Below are positions 1 to 10,180 of a stretch of 64,000 bases of DNA, one piece after another; position 1 is the stretch's first letter, and every line of letters starts with the position of its first letter. The stretch is from Vreelandella jeotgali Hwa (lineage in GTDB: Bacteria; Pseudomonadota; Gammaproteobacteria; Pseudomonadales; Halomonadaceae). The DNA is taken from NCBI RefSeq assembly GCF_000334215.1, contig NZ_AMQY01000023.1, positions 62,001 through 126,000 of the forward strand, written 5' to 3'. Under the pieces are notes generated by a model. The model worked only from the letters and a program-made list of their open reading frames with translations. It was not told the origin of the DNA and did not search any database. Both the position numbers and the translations under genes were made by a program.

Positions 1-204
1 GGCAAGCGCTCGGTCCGGCGCCTCGGCGGCCACGGCCTCGGCGCCGGCGGCGCTGTTGCGATAGTTGACGACGACGCGGGCGCCGGCGTTCAGAAAGGCG
101 CGCGCCAGGCTTGCGCCCAGGCCGCGGCCGGCGCCGGTCACCAGCACGATTTGCTGATCGAGCGGCAGCGCAGCGGAAGAAGAAGCGTGGGAAGCGGTAC
201 TCAT
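1..204 (-). CDS. SDR-family NAD(P)-dependent oxidoreductase, N-terminal part (cut by window edge)
   Basis: The first 68 codons of a short-chain dehydrogenase/reductase are visible; the rest lies beyond the left edge. A Rossmann nucleotide-binding start is clear: after a short Ser/Ala-rich leader comes [15 protein letters not shown], which contains the TGxxxGxG motif, followed by a hydrophobic strand ending VVVNYRNS. This resembles 3-oxoacyl-ACP reductase-like SDRs, but the substrate cannot be told from this part. The ATG at 204 has an AAGAGG ribosome site seven bases upstream. The gene follows a TPP riboswitch on the same strand, so its expression is expected to fall when thiamin pyrophosphate is plentiful. 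That suggests a role in thiamin or thiamin-precursor metabolism, which is inference. Confidence 0.8.
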   Translation of the reverse strand, partial: MSTASHASSSAALPLDQQIVLVTGAGRGLGASLARAFLNAGARVVVNYRNSAAGAEAVAAEAPDRALA

Positions 205-210
205 GGTGTG

Positions 211-275
211 GCCTCTTGATCACGAAAGCGAAAGAGGCAAAGGGCGCACGCCGGGTGCTCGGCCGAGCACTGCGC
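211..275 (-). promoter_or_regulatory. Expression platform of the TPP riboswitch (two hairpins, SD-sequestering)
   Basis: Two hairpins lie between the aptamer and the SDR start. The first contains the perfect 16-base palindrome GTGCTCGGCCGAGCAC (255-270), closed further out by GCGCA/TGCGC (244-248 with 271-275). The second pairs GCCTCTT (232-238) with AAGAGGC (211-217), which covers the AAGAGG ribosome site. No U-tract follows either hairpin. Control of translation initiation is therefore more likely than premature termination. The structure was found by eye, not by folding software. Confidence 0.65.
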
Positions 276-357
276 TGACATCCCTTCGCCGGTATGAACA
301 GGTTCAGGTTCGGCGGGTGTTCTCTCAGCCCCGCCGCTGGCGGGACACCCCGTGTCA
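276..357 (-). promoter_or_regulatory. TPP (THI-element) riboswitch aptamer
   Basis: Read on the minus strand, the segment holds the THI-box signatures in order: a GGGGTG block, the GCTGAGA block, then GAACCTGAACCTG and ATACCGGCGAAGGGA. A terminal P1 helix can pair TGACA (353-357) with TGTCA (276-280). These match the known TPP aptamer consensus closely. The aptamer lies 72 bases upstream of the SDR start codon and is on its strand. Confidence 0.93.
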
Positions 358-499
358 TGCAACGTCGACCTTAGCCTATAGCCTTACCCCCAACAAGGCG
401 GCCGGGCGTCCGGCATGGCCTCGCCGACGCTTGTGGCGTAAAATCAGGCTTCTTGTCGGCCGCGTCAGGCGCGGCGTTGAACCAACACAGGACTGCAAC

Positions 500-1231
500 A
501 TGGGTAGGGCATTTCAGAACCGTAAGGAAGACATGGCCAAAACGGCCGCTGCGAAGACCAAGGTATACAGCAAATACGGGCGCGAGATTTACGTCTGCGC
601 CAAGTCCGGCGGCCCCGACCCCCACAGCAACCTGGCGCTGCGCAGCCTGCTCGACCGCGCCAAGAAGGATCAGGTCCCCGGCCATGTGGTGGACAAGGCG
701 CTGGACAAGGCGGCCGGTGCCGGCGGCGAGGACTTTGCGCCGGCACGCTATGAAGGCTTCGGCCCGGGCAGCGCGATGATTATCATCGAGTGCCTCACCG
801 ACAACCCCAACCGCACCTTCGGCGATATTCGCGGCTGCTTTACCAAGAACAAAAGCAAGCTCGGCACGCCCGGCAGCGTCAGCCACCTGTTTGATCACTG
901 CGCGATTTTCGCTTTCGCCGGGGAAGACGAGGAAGGCGTGCTGGAAGCGCTGACGGAAGCCGATATCGACGTCACCGATATCGAGTGCGAAGACGGCCGC
1001 ATTACCGTGTTTGCCCCGCATACCGAATATGCTCAGGCACGCAAGGCACTGGTGGACGCCTTCGGCGAGCTGGACTTCGAGGCCGACGACATCCAGTTTT
1101 TGCCCCAGACCACCACGCCGGTGGAAGGCGACGACGTGGCGGCGCTGGAAAAGCTGCTGGCCATGCTCCACGACCTCGACGACGTGCAAAACATCTACCA
1201 CAGCGCCGAATTCCCCCAGACGGCCGAATAA
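500..1231 (+). CDS. YebC/PmpR-family protein, YeeN-like
   Basis: A 243-residue member of the YebC family, which are DNA-binding transcription regulators and, in more recent work, factors that relieve ribosome stalling. The N-terminus [14 protein letters not shown] and the block [18 protein letters not shown] are characteristic. The SGGPDP variant and the C-terminal [13 protein letters not shown] resemble E. coli YeeN more than YebC. The open frame runs back to 203, but similarity begins at the ATG at 500; the upstream part overlaps the riboswitch region on the other strand and is not believed. A TAAAAT -10-like box at 438-443 may drive it. The gene ends 9 bases before the convergent ABC transporter gene. 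Confidence 0.93.
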   Translation: MGRAFQNRKEDMAKTAAAKTKVYSKYGREIYVCAKSGGPDPHSNLALRSLLDRAKKDQVPGHVVDKALDKAAGAGGEDFAPARYEGFGPGSAMIIIECLTDNPNRTFGDIRGCFTKNKSKLGTPGSVSHLFDHCAIFAFAGEDEEGVLEALTEADIDVTDIECEDGRITVFAPHTEYAQARKALVDAFGELDFEADDIQFLPQTTTPVEGDDVAALEKLLAMLHDLDDVQNIYHSAEFPQTAE

Positions 1232-1240
1232 GCACCGCGG

Positions 1241-3124
<1,884 letters not shown>

Positions 3125-3157
3125 GGACTCTCCTGTAGAAAACAAACCTGCCGGGTA

Positions 3158-3676
3158 CTAGTCGATAACGCCCGGATAGCGACGCCTGGCGCGGTACAGG
3201 CGATAAACGGTAACCGCGTTGGTCACGATGATCATCATTTCGGCCAGCGCTCCGCCAATTGATCCCACCATCAGGTGGCTGAGGGTCCAGGCCACCGCCG
3301 CCAGCCCCAGCAAAACGCGCATGGCGATCCCGCGGAACACAAACATGCCTACCGTTCCCAGCACCATCGCCGCGAGAGCCGGTAGATCGGCGAGGCTCTG
3401 CCAGGTCAGCGCGGCGGCCAGCCCGCTTGCCGCCAGCACCGCGGCCATGGCCGCCAGGTTGCTCGGGTAGCGGCGCGCCAACGCAATACGTGCGAGCACC
3501 AGCAGCGACAGCGCGGCGGCCGTCCAGCTGTGGAACACGGCAAACTGTAAAGCGAAAGCCACGTTGGCCGAGAGCAGCAGCACCAGCAGGCGGTCGTCCT
3601 GCCGGCTGGCAAAGGCCAGCACGCAGAGCACCAGCGCCATCAGGCCAAAAAACTGACCGACAAGGGTTTCGACCAT
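3158..3676 (-). CDS. YgjV-family inner membrane protein
   Basis: A 172-residue protein made almost entirely of hydrophobic segments (about six), with short polar links such as ASRQDDRLLV and ARRYPSN. Length, the early FxxSRQDDR stretch and the C-terminal YRLYRARRRYPG fit the YgjV/Imp family of unknown function. The ATG at 3676 is preferred; the TTG just before it is nearer to the AAGGAG at 3688-3693 and could also be used. The spacer upstream holds a 9-bp tandem repeat. No function is assigned. Confidence 0.75.
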   Translation of the reverse strand: MVETLVGQFFGLMALVLCVLAFASRQDDRLLVLLLSANVAFALQFAVFHSWTAAALSLLVLARIALARRYPSNLAAMAAVLAASGLAAALTWQSLADLPALAAMVLGTVGMFVFRGIAMRVLLGLAAVAWTLSHLMVGSIGGALAEMMIIVTNAVTVYRLYRARRRYPGVID

Positions 3677-3695
3677 CAAACGGCGTGCTCCTTAT

Positions 3696-3776
3696 CACTC
3701 AATTCACTCAATTCACTCAACGCACTTAATGCACTTAATGCACTTAATGCACTTAATGCACTCAACCCAATCAACT
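3696..3776. repeat. 9-bp tandem repeat array, about nine units
   Basis: Consecutive 9-base units read CACTCAATT x2, CACTCAACG, CACTTAATG x4, CACTCAACC and then a weaker CAATCAACT. The four central units are identical. The array is AT-rich against a GC-rich background. It lies between the end of the RIO kinase gene and the ribosome site of the YgjV-like gene, so it forms the leader or promoter region of the latter. Confidence 0.95.
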
Positions 3777-3803
3777 CATTAACACGCTAATAATATCAAC
3801 AGA

Positions 3804-4670
3804 CTACCCGGACGCGTCGTCGTCTTCGGCGTCGCGCAGCCGCGCCAGGCGCTCGGCCTCTTCTTCTTTGGCGTCGTCGATGACCGCCATGACGTCATCG
3901 ACATCGGCCAAATGGGTGGCAAAGGTAAACTCGCCGGTGAGCGGCGAATCCGGGTGCAGCTCGCCGCTCTCGTACAGCGCCCAGATTTCCTCGGCGTAGT
4001 GAGTATCGGCAAGCTCGGGGGCAAAGCGGGCAAAGTAGCCGCGTATGTTGTTGACGTCACGCTTGAACAGCGCCTCGGCGCTGTTGTTGCCGGCGGCGTC
4101 CACCGCCTGGGGCAGGTCGATAATCACCGGGCCCCGGGCGTCTTCGAGCACGTTGAACTCCGACAGATCGCCGTGGATCAGCCCGGCGCAGAGCATCCTG
4201 ACCACGTCTTCCAGCAGGCTCTGGTAGTAGGCCCGAGCGGTGTCGGCATCCAGCACCACGTCATCCAGCCTGGGGGCGACGCTGCCGTCGGCATCCGTGA
4301 CCATATCCATCAGCAGCACGCCGTCGACAAAGCCGTGGGGTCGAGGCGCATGCACGCCGGCATCCGCCAGGCGGTAGAGGGCATCCACCTCGGCGGTCAG
4401 CCAGGCCTCTTCCTGCTGCTGCTGGCCGTAGCGGGTCTTTTTAGCCATCGCCCGGGCACGGCGGCTGTTGCGCTCGCGGCGGCCTTCCTGATACTGCGCC
4501 GCCTGCTTGAAGCTGCGCTTTTGGGCCTCCTTGAACACCTTGGCGCAGCGCCGCTCGTCGCCGCAGCGCACCACGTAGACCTGGGCTTCCTTGCCGCTCA
4601 TCAGCTGCTGTTCGACCGCACTGATCAGGCCGTCGTCGATCAGCGGCTGGAGTCGTTGGGGGATTTTCAT
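3804..4670 (-). CDS. RIO-type serine protein kinase
   Basis: A 288-residue RIO-family atypical kinase. A conserved lysine sits in CAKVFK (about residue 44), the catalytic loop is LIHGDLSEFN (HGD at 166-168), and the metal-binding loop is IIDLPQ (183-188), all diagnostic for RIO1/RIO2-like proteins. Eukaryotic and archaeal RIO kinases act in small-subunit ribosome maturation; the bacterial role is not well defined. The ATG at 4670 is chosen over the adjacent TTG at 4673. It sits between a YgjV-like gene and the RNA helicase dbpA, whose job in 50S assembly makes a ribosome-linked role attractive but unproven. Confidence 0.92.
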   Translation of the reverse strand: MKIPQRLQPLIDDGLISAVEQQLMSGKEAQVYVVRCGDERRCAKVFKEAQKRSFKQAAQYQEGRRERNSRRARAMAKKTRYGQQQQEEAWLTAEVDALYRLADAGVHAPRPHGFVDGVLLMDMVTDADGSVAPRLDDVVLDADTARAYYQSLLEDVVRMLCAGLIHGDLSEFNVLEDARGPVIIDLPQAVDAAGNNSAEALFKRDVNNIRGYFARFAPELADTHYAEEIWALYESGELHPDSPLTGEFTFATHLADVDDVMAVIDDAKEEEAERLARLRDAEDDDASG

Positions 4671-4715
4671 CAATGCCTCATGGCTGGGTAACCGAGTACC
4701 GGGTGTTCGAGTGCG

Positions 4716-6128
4716 TTAGCGACTAACGCGGCGTACGCGAACGTTACGCCCCTTGATCCTGTCCTGCTCGAGCCGAGCCAGTGCCTGCGCAGCCACGCCA
4801 CGCGCCACCGCCACGTAGGCGCTGCGGGCGAGCACCTTGATTTTGCCCACCTGATCGCCGGCAATGCCGCCGTCGCCGGTCAGCGCGCCGAGGATATCGC
4901 CCGGGCGCAGCTTGTCCTTTTTGCCCGCGCCCAGCTGCAGCGTGGCCATGGGGGCACAAAGCGGCCGAGCATCCTCGATCTCGGGCAGCGGCTCCGGCTC
5001 GTAGTCGACGCCCAGCTTCTCACCCAGCTGCAGCAGGCGGTAGCGATCCTTATCGCTGACCAGCGTGCAGGCCACGCCGCTCTCGCCGGCGCGGCCGGTA
5101 CGCCCCACACGGTGGGTATGAACGTCGAGTTCACGGGCTATCTCAAGGTTGAAAACGGCGTCGACGCCGTCGATATCCAGCCCTCGGGCGGCGACGTCGG
5201 TGGCCACCAGCAGCGTCACGCTGCGGTTGGCAAACATCACCAGTATGCGCTCGCGATCCTTCTGCTCCAGGTCGCCGTTGAGCGCCAGTGCGCTCATGCC
5301 CGCCGCATTGAGGTCGTCGGCCACGGCGTGGGTATCGCGTTTGGTATTGCAAAACACCACGCCGCTCTCCGGCCGGTAATGCAGCAGCAGCCGGCGCAGC
5401 GCGGCCAGTCGCGCAGCTTCATCGGTGGCGCTACGCTCGCGCAGAGAGTAAAAATGCTGCTCGATGGTGGCCTCACTGTGGGCATCTGCCACCCGGACAA
5501 TATGCGGCTCGCGCAGAAGCCCGCGGGTAAAGCCCGCAAGCCCGCCTTCGGCCGCCTCGGCCGGATAGGTGGCGCTGAATAACAGCGTCTGCCGACGCGC
5601 CGGGGTTTGCGCGACGATGTCATCGATGGCGGCCTGAAAGCCCATATCGAGCATGCGGTCGGCCTCGTCCAGCACCAGGGCGGCGAGCCCGCCCAGGTCG
5701 AGGGTGCCCTTGCGCAGGTGGTCTTCCACCCGGCCGGGCGTGCCCACCACGATGTGCGCGCCGTGCTCCAGGGAAGCCAGCTGGGGGCCAAAGGGCGCGC
5801 CGCCGCAAAGCGTGAGCACCTTGACGTTGGCCAGCTGCCGCGCAAGCCCGCGCAGCGCCTCGCTCACCTGCTCGGCAAGCTCGCGGGTGGGGCACAGCAC
5901 CAGACCCTGCACGCGGGTTGATGCCAGGTTCAACCGGGCCAGAAGCGCCAAACCAAAGGCGGCGGTTTTGCCCGAACCGGTTTGCGCCTGGGCCAGCACG
6001 TCGCGCCCTTCGAGCGCGGCGGGCAGCGCTCGCGCCTGCACCGGCGTCATGGCGCGATAGCCCAACGAATCCAGATTCGTCAACAGAGCGTCGGGCAGGG
6101 CCAGACGCGAGAAGGAAGTGGTCGACAC
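4716..6128 (-). CDS. dbpA: ATP-dependent RNA helicase DbpA
   Basis: A 470-residue DEAD-box helicase with Q-motif (TPVQ), AQTGSGKT (48-55), PTRELA, TPGR, VLDEADR (153-159), SATY, a RecA2 domain with DVAARGLD and HRVGRTGRAG, and a C-terminal DbpA RNA-binding domain beginning around KLRPGDILGAL. In E. coli DbpA binds hairpin 92 of 23S rRNA and helps 50S assembly. The frame is open to 6242, but similarity starts at the GTG at 6128 (VSTTSFSRLALP), with CAGG eight bases upstream. I take GTG as the start. Confidence 0.95.
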   Translation of the reverse strand: MSTTSFSRLALPDALLTNLDSLGYRAMTPVQARALPAALEGRDVLAQAQTGSGKTAAFGLALLARLNLASTRVQGLVLCPTRELAEQVSEALRGLARQLANVKVLTLCGGAPFGPQLASLEHGAHIVVGTPGRVEDHLRKGTLDLGGLAALVLDEADRMLDMGFQAAIDDIVAQTPARRQTLLFSATYPAEAAEGGLAGFTRGLLREPHIVRVADAHSEATIEQHFYSLRERSATDEAARLAALRRLLLHYRPESGVVFCNTKRDTHAVADDLNAAGMSALALNGDLEQKDRERILVMFANRSVTLLVATDVAARGLDIDGVDAVFNLEIARELDVHTHRVGRTGRAGESGVACTLVSDKDRYRLLQLGEKLGVDYEPEPLPEIEDARPLCAPMATLQLGAGKKDKLRPGDILGALTGDGGIAGDQVGKIKVLARSAYVAVARGVAAQALARLEQDRIKGRNVRVRRVSR

Positions 6129-6372
6129 GGAAAATACCTGAAAAACGTACGCGACACGTACTTGAAGAAGAAGCGAGCTCGGCATAAGCCGTAGCCTTCT
6201 ACCGCCCGGATGGGGGCGGGCACCGCGAGGGGGCGCTGTCAATCCTTCCGTGGACGCTACCTACGCCATCCATGGCGTAGAACCCCCGCGCAGACCCGCT
6301 CCCCGCCTCAAGGCGCATATCGCAATGGGGCAAGCTTGTGGATGCCGCGCAGTTTACCAGAAAAGCCCGCGG

Positions 6373-6840
6373 CTAAACCGCCAGCGGAGCAAATTCCGCC
6401 CGGGCAAGCGCGGCCAGATCGGCCGGCGCCAGGGCGATTTCCAACCCGCGCTTGCCGGCGCTGACGTAGAGTGTTTCCAGCGCCTCGGCGGAGGCATCGA
6501 TATAGGTGGGCAGGCGTTTTTTCTGCCCCAGCGGGCTGACCCCGCCGAGCACGTAGCCCGTAGCACGCTCGACCTCGGCGGTAGCAGCCAGGGCGGCCTT
6601 TTTGGCCCCCGCCGCCCGGGCGATGGGCTTCAGGCCAAGCTGGCTTTCCACCGGCACGATCCCCACCGCCAGGCGCTTGCCGTCGAGGCTGACCACCAGC
6701 GTCTTGAAGATGCACTCGGGCGCCACGCCCAGCTTTTCGGCGGCTTCAAGACCGTAGGAGGCGGCGCTGTCGTCGTGGTTATAAGTATGGGTGGTAAAGG
6801 CAATCCGCGCGCGGTTGGCAGCCTCAACGGCGGGTGTCAT
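6373..6840 (-). CDS. ybaK: Cys-tRNA(Pro)/Cys-tRNA deacylase, YbaK/EbsC family
   Basis: A 155-residue single-domain protein of the YbaK/aminoacyl-tRNA editing family, which hydrolyses Cys mischarged on tRNA-Pro. Typical features are ASYGLEAAEKLGV near the start, FKTLVV, the lysines in GAKKAALA, and the glycine-rich GYVLGGVSPLGQKKRLPTYID block. Full length. It lies upstream of dbpA on the same strand with a 244-base gap, and 51 bases from the hydrolase gene, so it is probably its own small unit or co-transcribed with the hydrolase. Confidence 0.93.
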   Translation of the reverse strand: MTPAVEAANRARIAFTTHTYNHDDSAASYGLEAAEKLGVAPECIFKTLVVSLDGKRLAVGIVPVESQLGLKPIARAAGAKKAALAATAEVERATGYVLGGVSPLGQKKRLPTYIDASAEALETLYVSAGKRGLEIALAPADLAALARAEFAPLAV

Positions 6841-6891
6841 AAGCGGGTCTCCGGCGAAAGGAAGAATACAGCCGGCAGGCGAGGCCCGGCG

Positions 6892-7557
6892 CTACCTCAG
6901 CCGCGCCTGCAAAAAACGGCTGATGTCGCCCAGCTGTTCGGGGCACAGCGCGTGGCCCATCTCATAGGAGCGATACGTTATCTCATAGCCGCGAGCCTCA
7001 AGCGCCCTGATGCTGTCACGCCCCAGGCTTTCGGGCACCACGGGATCCGCCGTGCCGTGATGGACCTCGACAGGCAGCGCACGATTCGACGTGCTGTCGG
7101 CCAGCGCCTGGGTATTGGCCAGATAGGTTGACATGGCCAGCAGCCCGCCCAGCGGCTGAGCAAACGTCAGGGCTGCCTGGTAGGCAACGGCACCGCCCTG
7201 AGAGAAGCCGGCGACTACAATACGGCGGCTATCAATGCCCTGGTCAATCTGCGCCTGAATCAGCGCCTGTATACGCTCGACCGACTGATCCAACTGCGCG
7301 GTGTCCACCTGGCGCCCCAGATCCATGGAGAGAATGTCGTACCACGCCGGCATGGTCATGCCGTTGTTCACCGTTACCGCTAGCTGCGGCGCGTGGGGCA
7401 TGATGAAGCGCACATCGGCATCGTCGGGCAAATCCAGCTGAGGGACCAGGGGCTCAAAGTCGTGCCCATCGGCCCCCAGGCCGTGCAGAATCAGCACGCA
7501 GGCGTTGGCCGGCCGGCCTGACGGCGGTTCAACAACAAGCTCGTTACGTTGGGTCAT
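6892..7557 (-). CDS. Alpha/beta hydrolase, phospholipase/carboxylesterase family
   Basis: A 221-residue cytosolic serine hydrolase of the acyl-protein-thioesterase/carboxylesterase group. The oxyanion-hole segment LHGLGADGHDF (about 24-34), the nucleophile elbow GFSQGG (117-122, Ser119), an acid residue in HGTADPVV and the histidine in MGHALCPEQL complete the triad. Members hydrolyse short-chain esters or lysophospholipids; the natural substrate here is unknown. The start is the ATG at 7557. No signal peptide is seen. Confidence 0.92.
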   Translation of the reverse strand: MTQRNELVVEPPSGRPANACVLILHGLGADGHDFEPLVPQLDLPDDADVRFIMPHAPQLAVTVNNGMTMPAWYDILSMDLGRQVDTAQLDQSVERIQALIQAQIDQGIDSRRIVVAGFSQGGAVAYQAALTFAQPLGGLLAMSTYLANTQALADSTSNRALPVEVHHGTADPVVPESLGRDSIRALEARGYEITYRSYEMGHALCPEQLGDISRFLQARLR

Positions 7558-7644
7558 GGTGGCTCCAGCCTGGTGTTCGCTTTTTATCCCGGGCGGCAGC
7601 TTACCAGGAGACGAATCAAAGGGCTATCCGCCAGGTATCGGGTA

Positions 7645-7673
7645 ATAAAAAACCCCGCCGTAGCGGGGTTTTT
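7645..7673 (-). terminator. Intrinsic terminator of the cold-shock gene
   Basis: A strong stem AAACCCCGC/GCGGGGTTT with a CGTA-type loop is flanked by A and T runs on both sides. On the minus strand a T-run follows, about 55 bases past the cold-shock stop codon. Confidence 0.9.
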
Positions 7674-7728
7674 CAGCATGCCGGTTGAACCGGCAGCCAA
7701 CGCTGCAGAAAGCGTTTAGTCGTTGTGA

Positions 7729-7935
7729 CTAGTCTTCTGCGACAACGTTGGAAGCCTGGAGGCCTTTCTTGCCCTGTGTGACGTCGAAGGTAACCTTCTG
7801 GCCGTCCTGCAGGGATTTGAAGCCTTCAGCCTGAATTTCGGAGAAGTGGACGAACAGGTCGTCGCCGTTGTCGTCCGGAGAGATGAAGCCGAAGCCTTTA
7901 GTGTCGTTAAACCACTTAACGGTGCCAGATGCCAT
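7729..7935 (-). CDS. Cold-shock-domain protein (CspA family)
   Basis: A 68-residue single cold-shock domain, the usual CspA length. The RNP1 motif KGFGFIS and RNP2-like DLFVHFSEI are intact, followed by [15 protein letters not shown]. It binds single-stranded RNA/DNA and acts as an RNA chaperone. The frame is open farther upstream, but the MASGTVKWF start at 7935 is unmistakable and has GAGGA at eight bases. A sigma70 promoter is visible about 145 bases upstream, giving a long leader of the kind that controls csp mRNAs by structure. Confidence 0.96.
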   Translation of the reverse strand: MASGTVKWFNDTKGFGFISPDDNGDDLFVHFSEIQAEGFKSLQDGQKVTFDVTQGKKGLQASNVVAED

Positions 7936-8338
7936 TATCGAAATCCTCGATGTAGCGAGATATGGAGCCGGGTAATACCCGAATTGCAGTGGGTAGAACA
8001 AGAAACTTTCACCAGGACTCAACGCTTGAGGCGCTTCGATGCTGCTGACAACGTTCGACTTGCTAACCAACTGCCAAGCATCATGGCCTTTCCCCGCCCG
8101 AACGTCAACACAATACCCAAAACAATTTACGAAACCGGTCACGCGCCTTTTAACCCCGCGTTAACCTTCCTTGACCTGTATCAATGTATTTCTGCTTTGT
8201 TACCTATTACATATAGACGTCACATACCCTCGAAGAGGTATGCCGTCTTCGGCTGTCACCTACACCAGCCTCGAGACCTGTCAGAACCGCATATACCCCG
8301 ATTCCGCCGACAACAACAATCCCGAGAGAGCCTTGACG
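7936..8338. other. Intergenic region between csp and the chemoreceptor gene
   Basis: 403 bases without a supported gene. It holds the csp leader and promoter (7936-8108) and a long imperfect hairpin at 8215-8248: AGACG/CGTCT outside and CATACC/GGTATG inside. It also holds the untranslated stretch before the chemoreceptor ATG. A TTGACC at 8170-8175 might be a -35 box for the plus strand, but no convincing -10 goes with it. Confidence 0.7.
8080..8108 (-). promoter_or_regulatory. Sigma70 promoter of the cold-shock gene
   Basis: On the minus strand, -35 TTGACG (8103-8108) is separated by 17 bases from -10 CATGAT (8080-8085). Transcription would start near 8073 and give a leader of about 138 nt before the csp ATG at 7935. 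Confidence 0.65.
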
Positions 8339-10042
8339 ATGCAGTCCGATGCTATTGCCAAAGCACCCGAGCCACGCCGTTTTGGCTGGCTGAAACGACT
8401 AAGCCTCCAGCACAAGATCCTGATGCTGGTACTTACGCCACTGCTGATTGCCTGCGTGGGGCTGGTCGGCGCAGAAGCCCTGGAACGCGCCCAGGATAAC
8501 GAGGAGCATCTGGCCAACCAGCGCCAGATGCTGATTGATTCGCGCATTGAAGGCGTTTCCAACATCGTGGGGATGGCGGCATCGTCGATCCAGTCCATTA
8601 TCAACGGCGAAGGCAGTATCGAGGAACGCAAGGCGGTGGCCCGTCAGCGCCTGCGGGAGCTGCGATTCGAGAACGACAACTATGTCTTTGCCCTGAATAC
8701 GGACGGCATCATGCTGGTCCAGTCGGCGGTTCCCGAACAGGAAGGCACGCCCATGCTGGATGCCGAGGACGAAAACGGGCGCCCGTTCATGCGCGACCTG
8801 ATTGAAACCGCACAGAGCGGCGGCGGCGTGTCCCGATACGCCTGGCCCAACCCCGAAACCGGCGACGTCGAGACCAAATACTCCTACTCCATGCTCATTC
8901 CCGAGTGGGACTGGGTTCTCGGCGCGGGTGTCTACATGACCGATATCAACGCCGAAATGGCCGAGATCAGAGCGGCTGCCAATGCCGACCTGCGCCAGAC
9001 GCTGATCAAGATTGTCGGCGCGTCCCTGCTGCTGTTCGCGGTCATCGTCGCGGTAACCGTCTGGGTGACCCGGCGTATTGTCGGGCAGATTCAACACACG
9101 GCGGCCACGATGGGCGACATCGCCCACGAAATTGCCGAAGGCAGGGGCGATCTGACCCGCCAGATGGCGGTCAACAGCCATGACGAAGTGGGTCAGCTGG
9201 CGGAACAGTTCAACGCCTTCATGACCCGCATCCGGGAAACGCTGCTGACCGTGCGGGAAAGTGCCGATACCGTTTATCAGGCATCCAACGAAATTGCCCA
9301 AAGCAGCGAAGAGCTTGCCTCGCGGACCGACCAGTCGGCTGCCAACCTCCAGGAAACGTCATCGGCGATGGAAGAAATCACCTCCACGGTGGGTCAGAGC
9401 GCGGAAAATTCCCAGCAGGCCAACAAGCTGGCCGCCGATACCGCCGAGGTGGCCAGGGACGGCAATGAAACCATGCAGCAGGTCGTGCAGACCATGCACG
9501 ATATCGACGATTCTTCGTCGCAAATCGGCGATATCGTCAGCATGATCGACTCCATTGCCTTCCAGACCAATATCCTGGCGCTGAATGCTTCCGTGGAGGC
9601 AGCCCGTGCCGGCGAGCACGGTCGCGGCTTTGCGGTCGTCGCCCAGGAAGTTCGCAAACTGGCAACCCGCTCAAGCGAGTCGGCGCAGGAAATCCGTACG
9701 CTTATCGACACCTCGATCAACCGCTCACAGCACGGCAAGAAGATTGTCGGACAGGCCGGCGACACCATGCGCCAGATCATGGATGACATCACCAGCGTGG
9801 CCAACGTGGTGGCCGAGATCAGCTCCGGTGCTCAGGAGCAAAGCAACGGCATCGACGAGGTCAACCTGGCGGTGGGTGAGATGGATACCATGACCCAGCA
9901 AAACGCCAGCATGGTGGAGCAATCCTCGACCACGGCCAGCGAAATGCGCCAGCAGGCCCAGCACCTGAGAACGCTGATCGGCACCTTCCAGCTGGACGAT
10001 ACCACGGCGCTGCCCGACAGCCGGACCCCGCGTCTGGCCTGA
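8339..10042 (+). CDS. Methyl-accepting chemotaxis protein with a single periplasmic Cache domain
   Basis: A 567-residue chemoreceptor. A first membrane segment ([17 protein letters not shown], about 30-46) is followed by a periplasmic sCache-type sensor ([29 protein letters not shown]), a second membrane segment ([14 protein letters not shown]), a HAMP domain and a long methylation/signalling domain. The hairpin tip [20 protein letters not shown] is the conserved CheA/CheW contact site. There is no CheR-binding pentapeptide at the C-terminus (ends DSRTPRLA). Ligands of such Cache domains are often organic acids or amines, which is not decided here. The frame is open to 8171, but the ATG at 8339 gives a normal cytoplasmic tail before TM1. 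Confidence 0.95.
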   Translation: MQSDAIAKAPEPRRFGWLKRLSLQHKILMLVLTPLLIACVGLVGAEALERAQDNEEHLANQRQMLIDSRIEGVSNIVGMAASSIQSIINGEGSIEERKAVARQRLRELRFENDNYVFALNTDGIMLVQSAVPEQEGTPMLDAEDENGRPFMRDLIETAQSGGGVSRYAWPNPETGDVETKYSYSMLIPEWDWVLGAGVYMTDINAEMAEIRAAANADLRQTLIKIVGASLLLFAVIVAVTVWVTRRIVGQIQHTAATMGDIAHEIAEGRGDLTRQMAVNSHDEVGQLAEQFNAFMTRIRETLLTVRESADTVYQASNEIAQSSEELASRTDQSAANLQETSSAMEEITSTVGQSAENSQQANKLAADTAEVARDGNETMQQVVQTMHDIDDSSSQIGDIVSMIDSIAFQTNILALNASVEAARAGEHGRGFAVVAQEVRKLATRSSESAQEIRTLIDTSINRSQHGKKIVGQAGDTMRQIMDDITSVANVVAEISSGAQEQSNGIDEVNLAVGEMDTMTQQNASMVEQSSTTASEMRQQAQHLRTLIGTFQLDDTTALPDSRTPRLA

Positions 10043-10180
10043 GCCGACTGCCCGCCGTTACGGCGGGCACTGCATTGTATATACAAAAACGATACAGCAC
10101 GACGGAACTTATACATCAACAAATGGACTCAAGGGGGAAACACGTTTTACCTCGACTCGAGAAGTCCATAAGGAGTCTGT

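Noticed and set aside
203-499. Open frame extending the YeeN/YebC protein upstream by 99 codons
   Set aside because: It runs antisense through the TPP riboswitch and has no family similarity. The family N-terminus begins at 500.
10049-10071. Terminator after the chemoreceptor gene
   Set aside because: TGCCCGCC/GGCGGGCA forms a stem, but no T-run follows, so it was not listed as a terminator.
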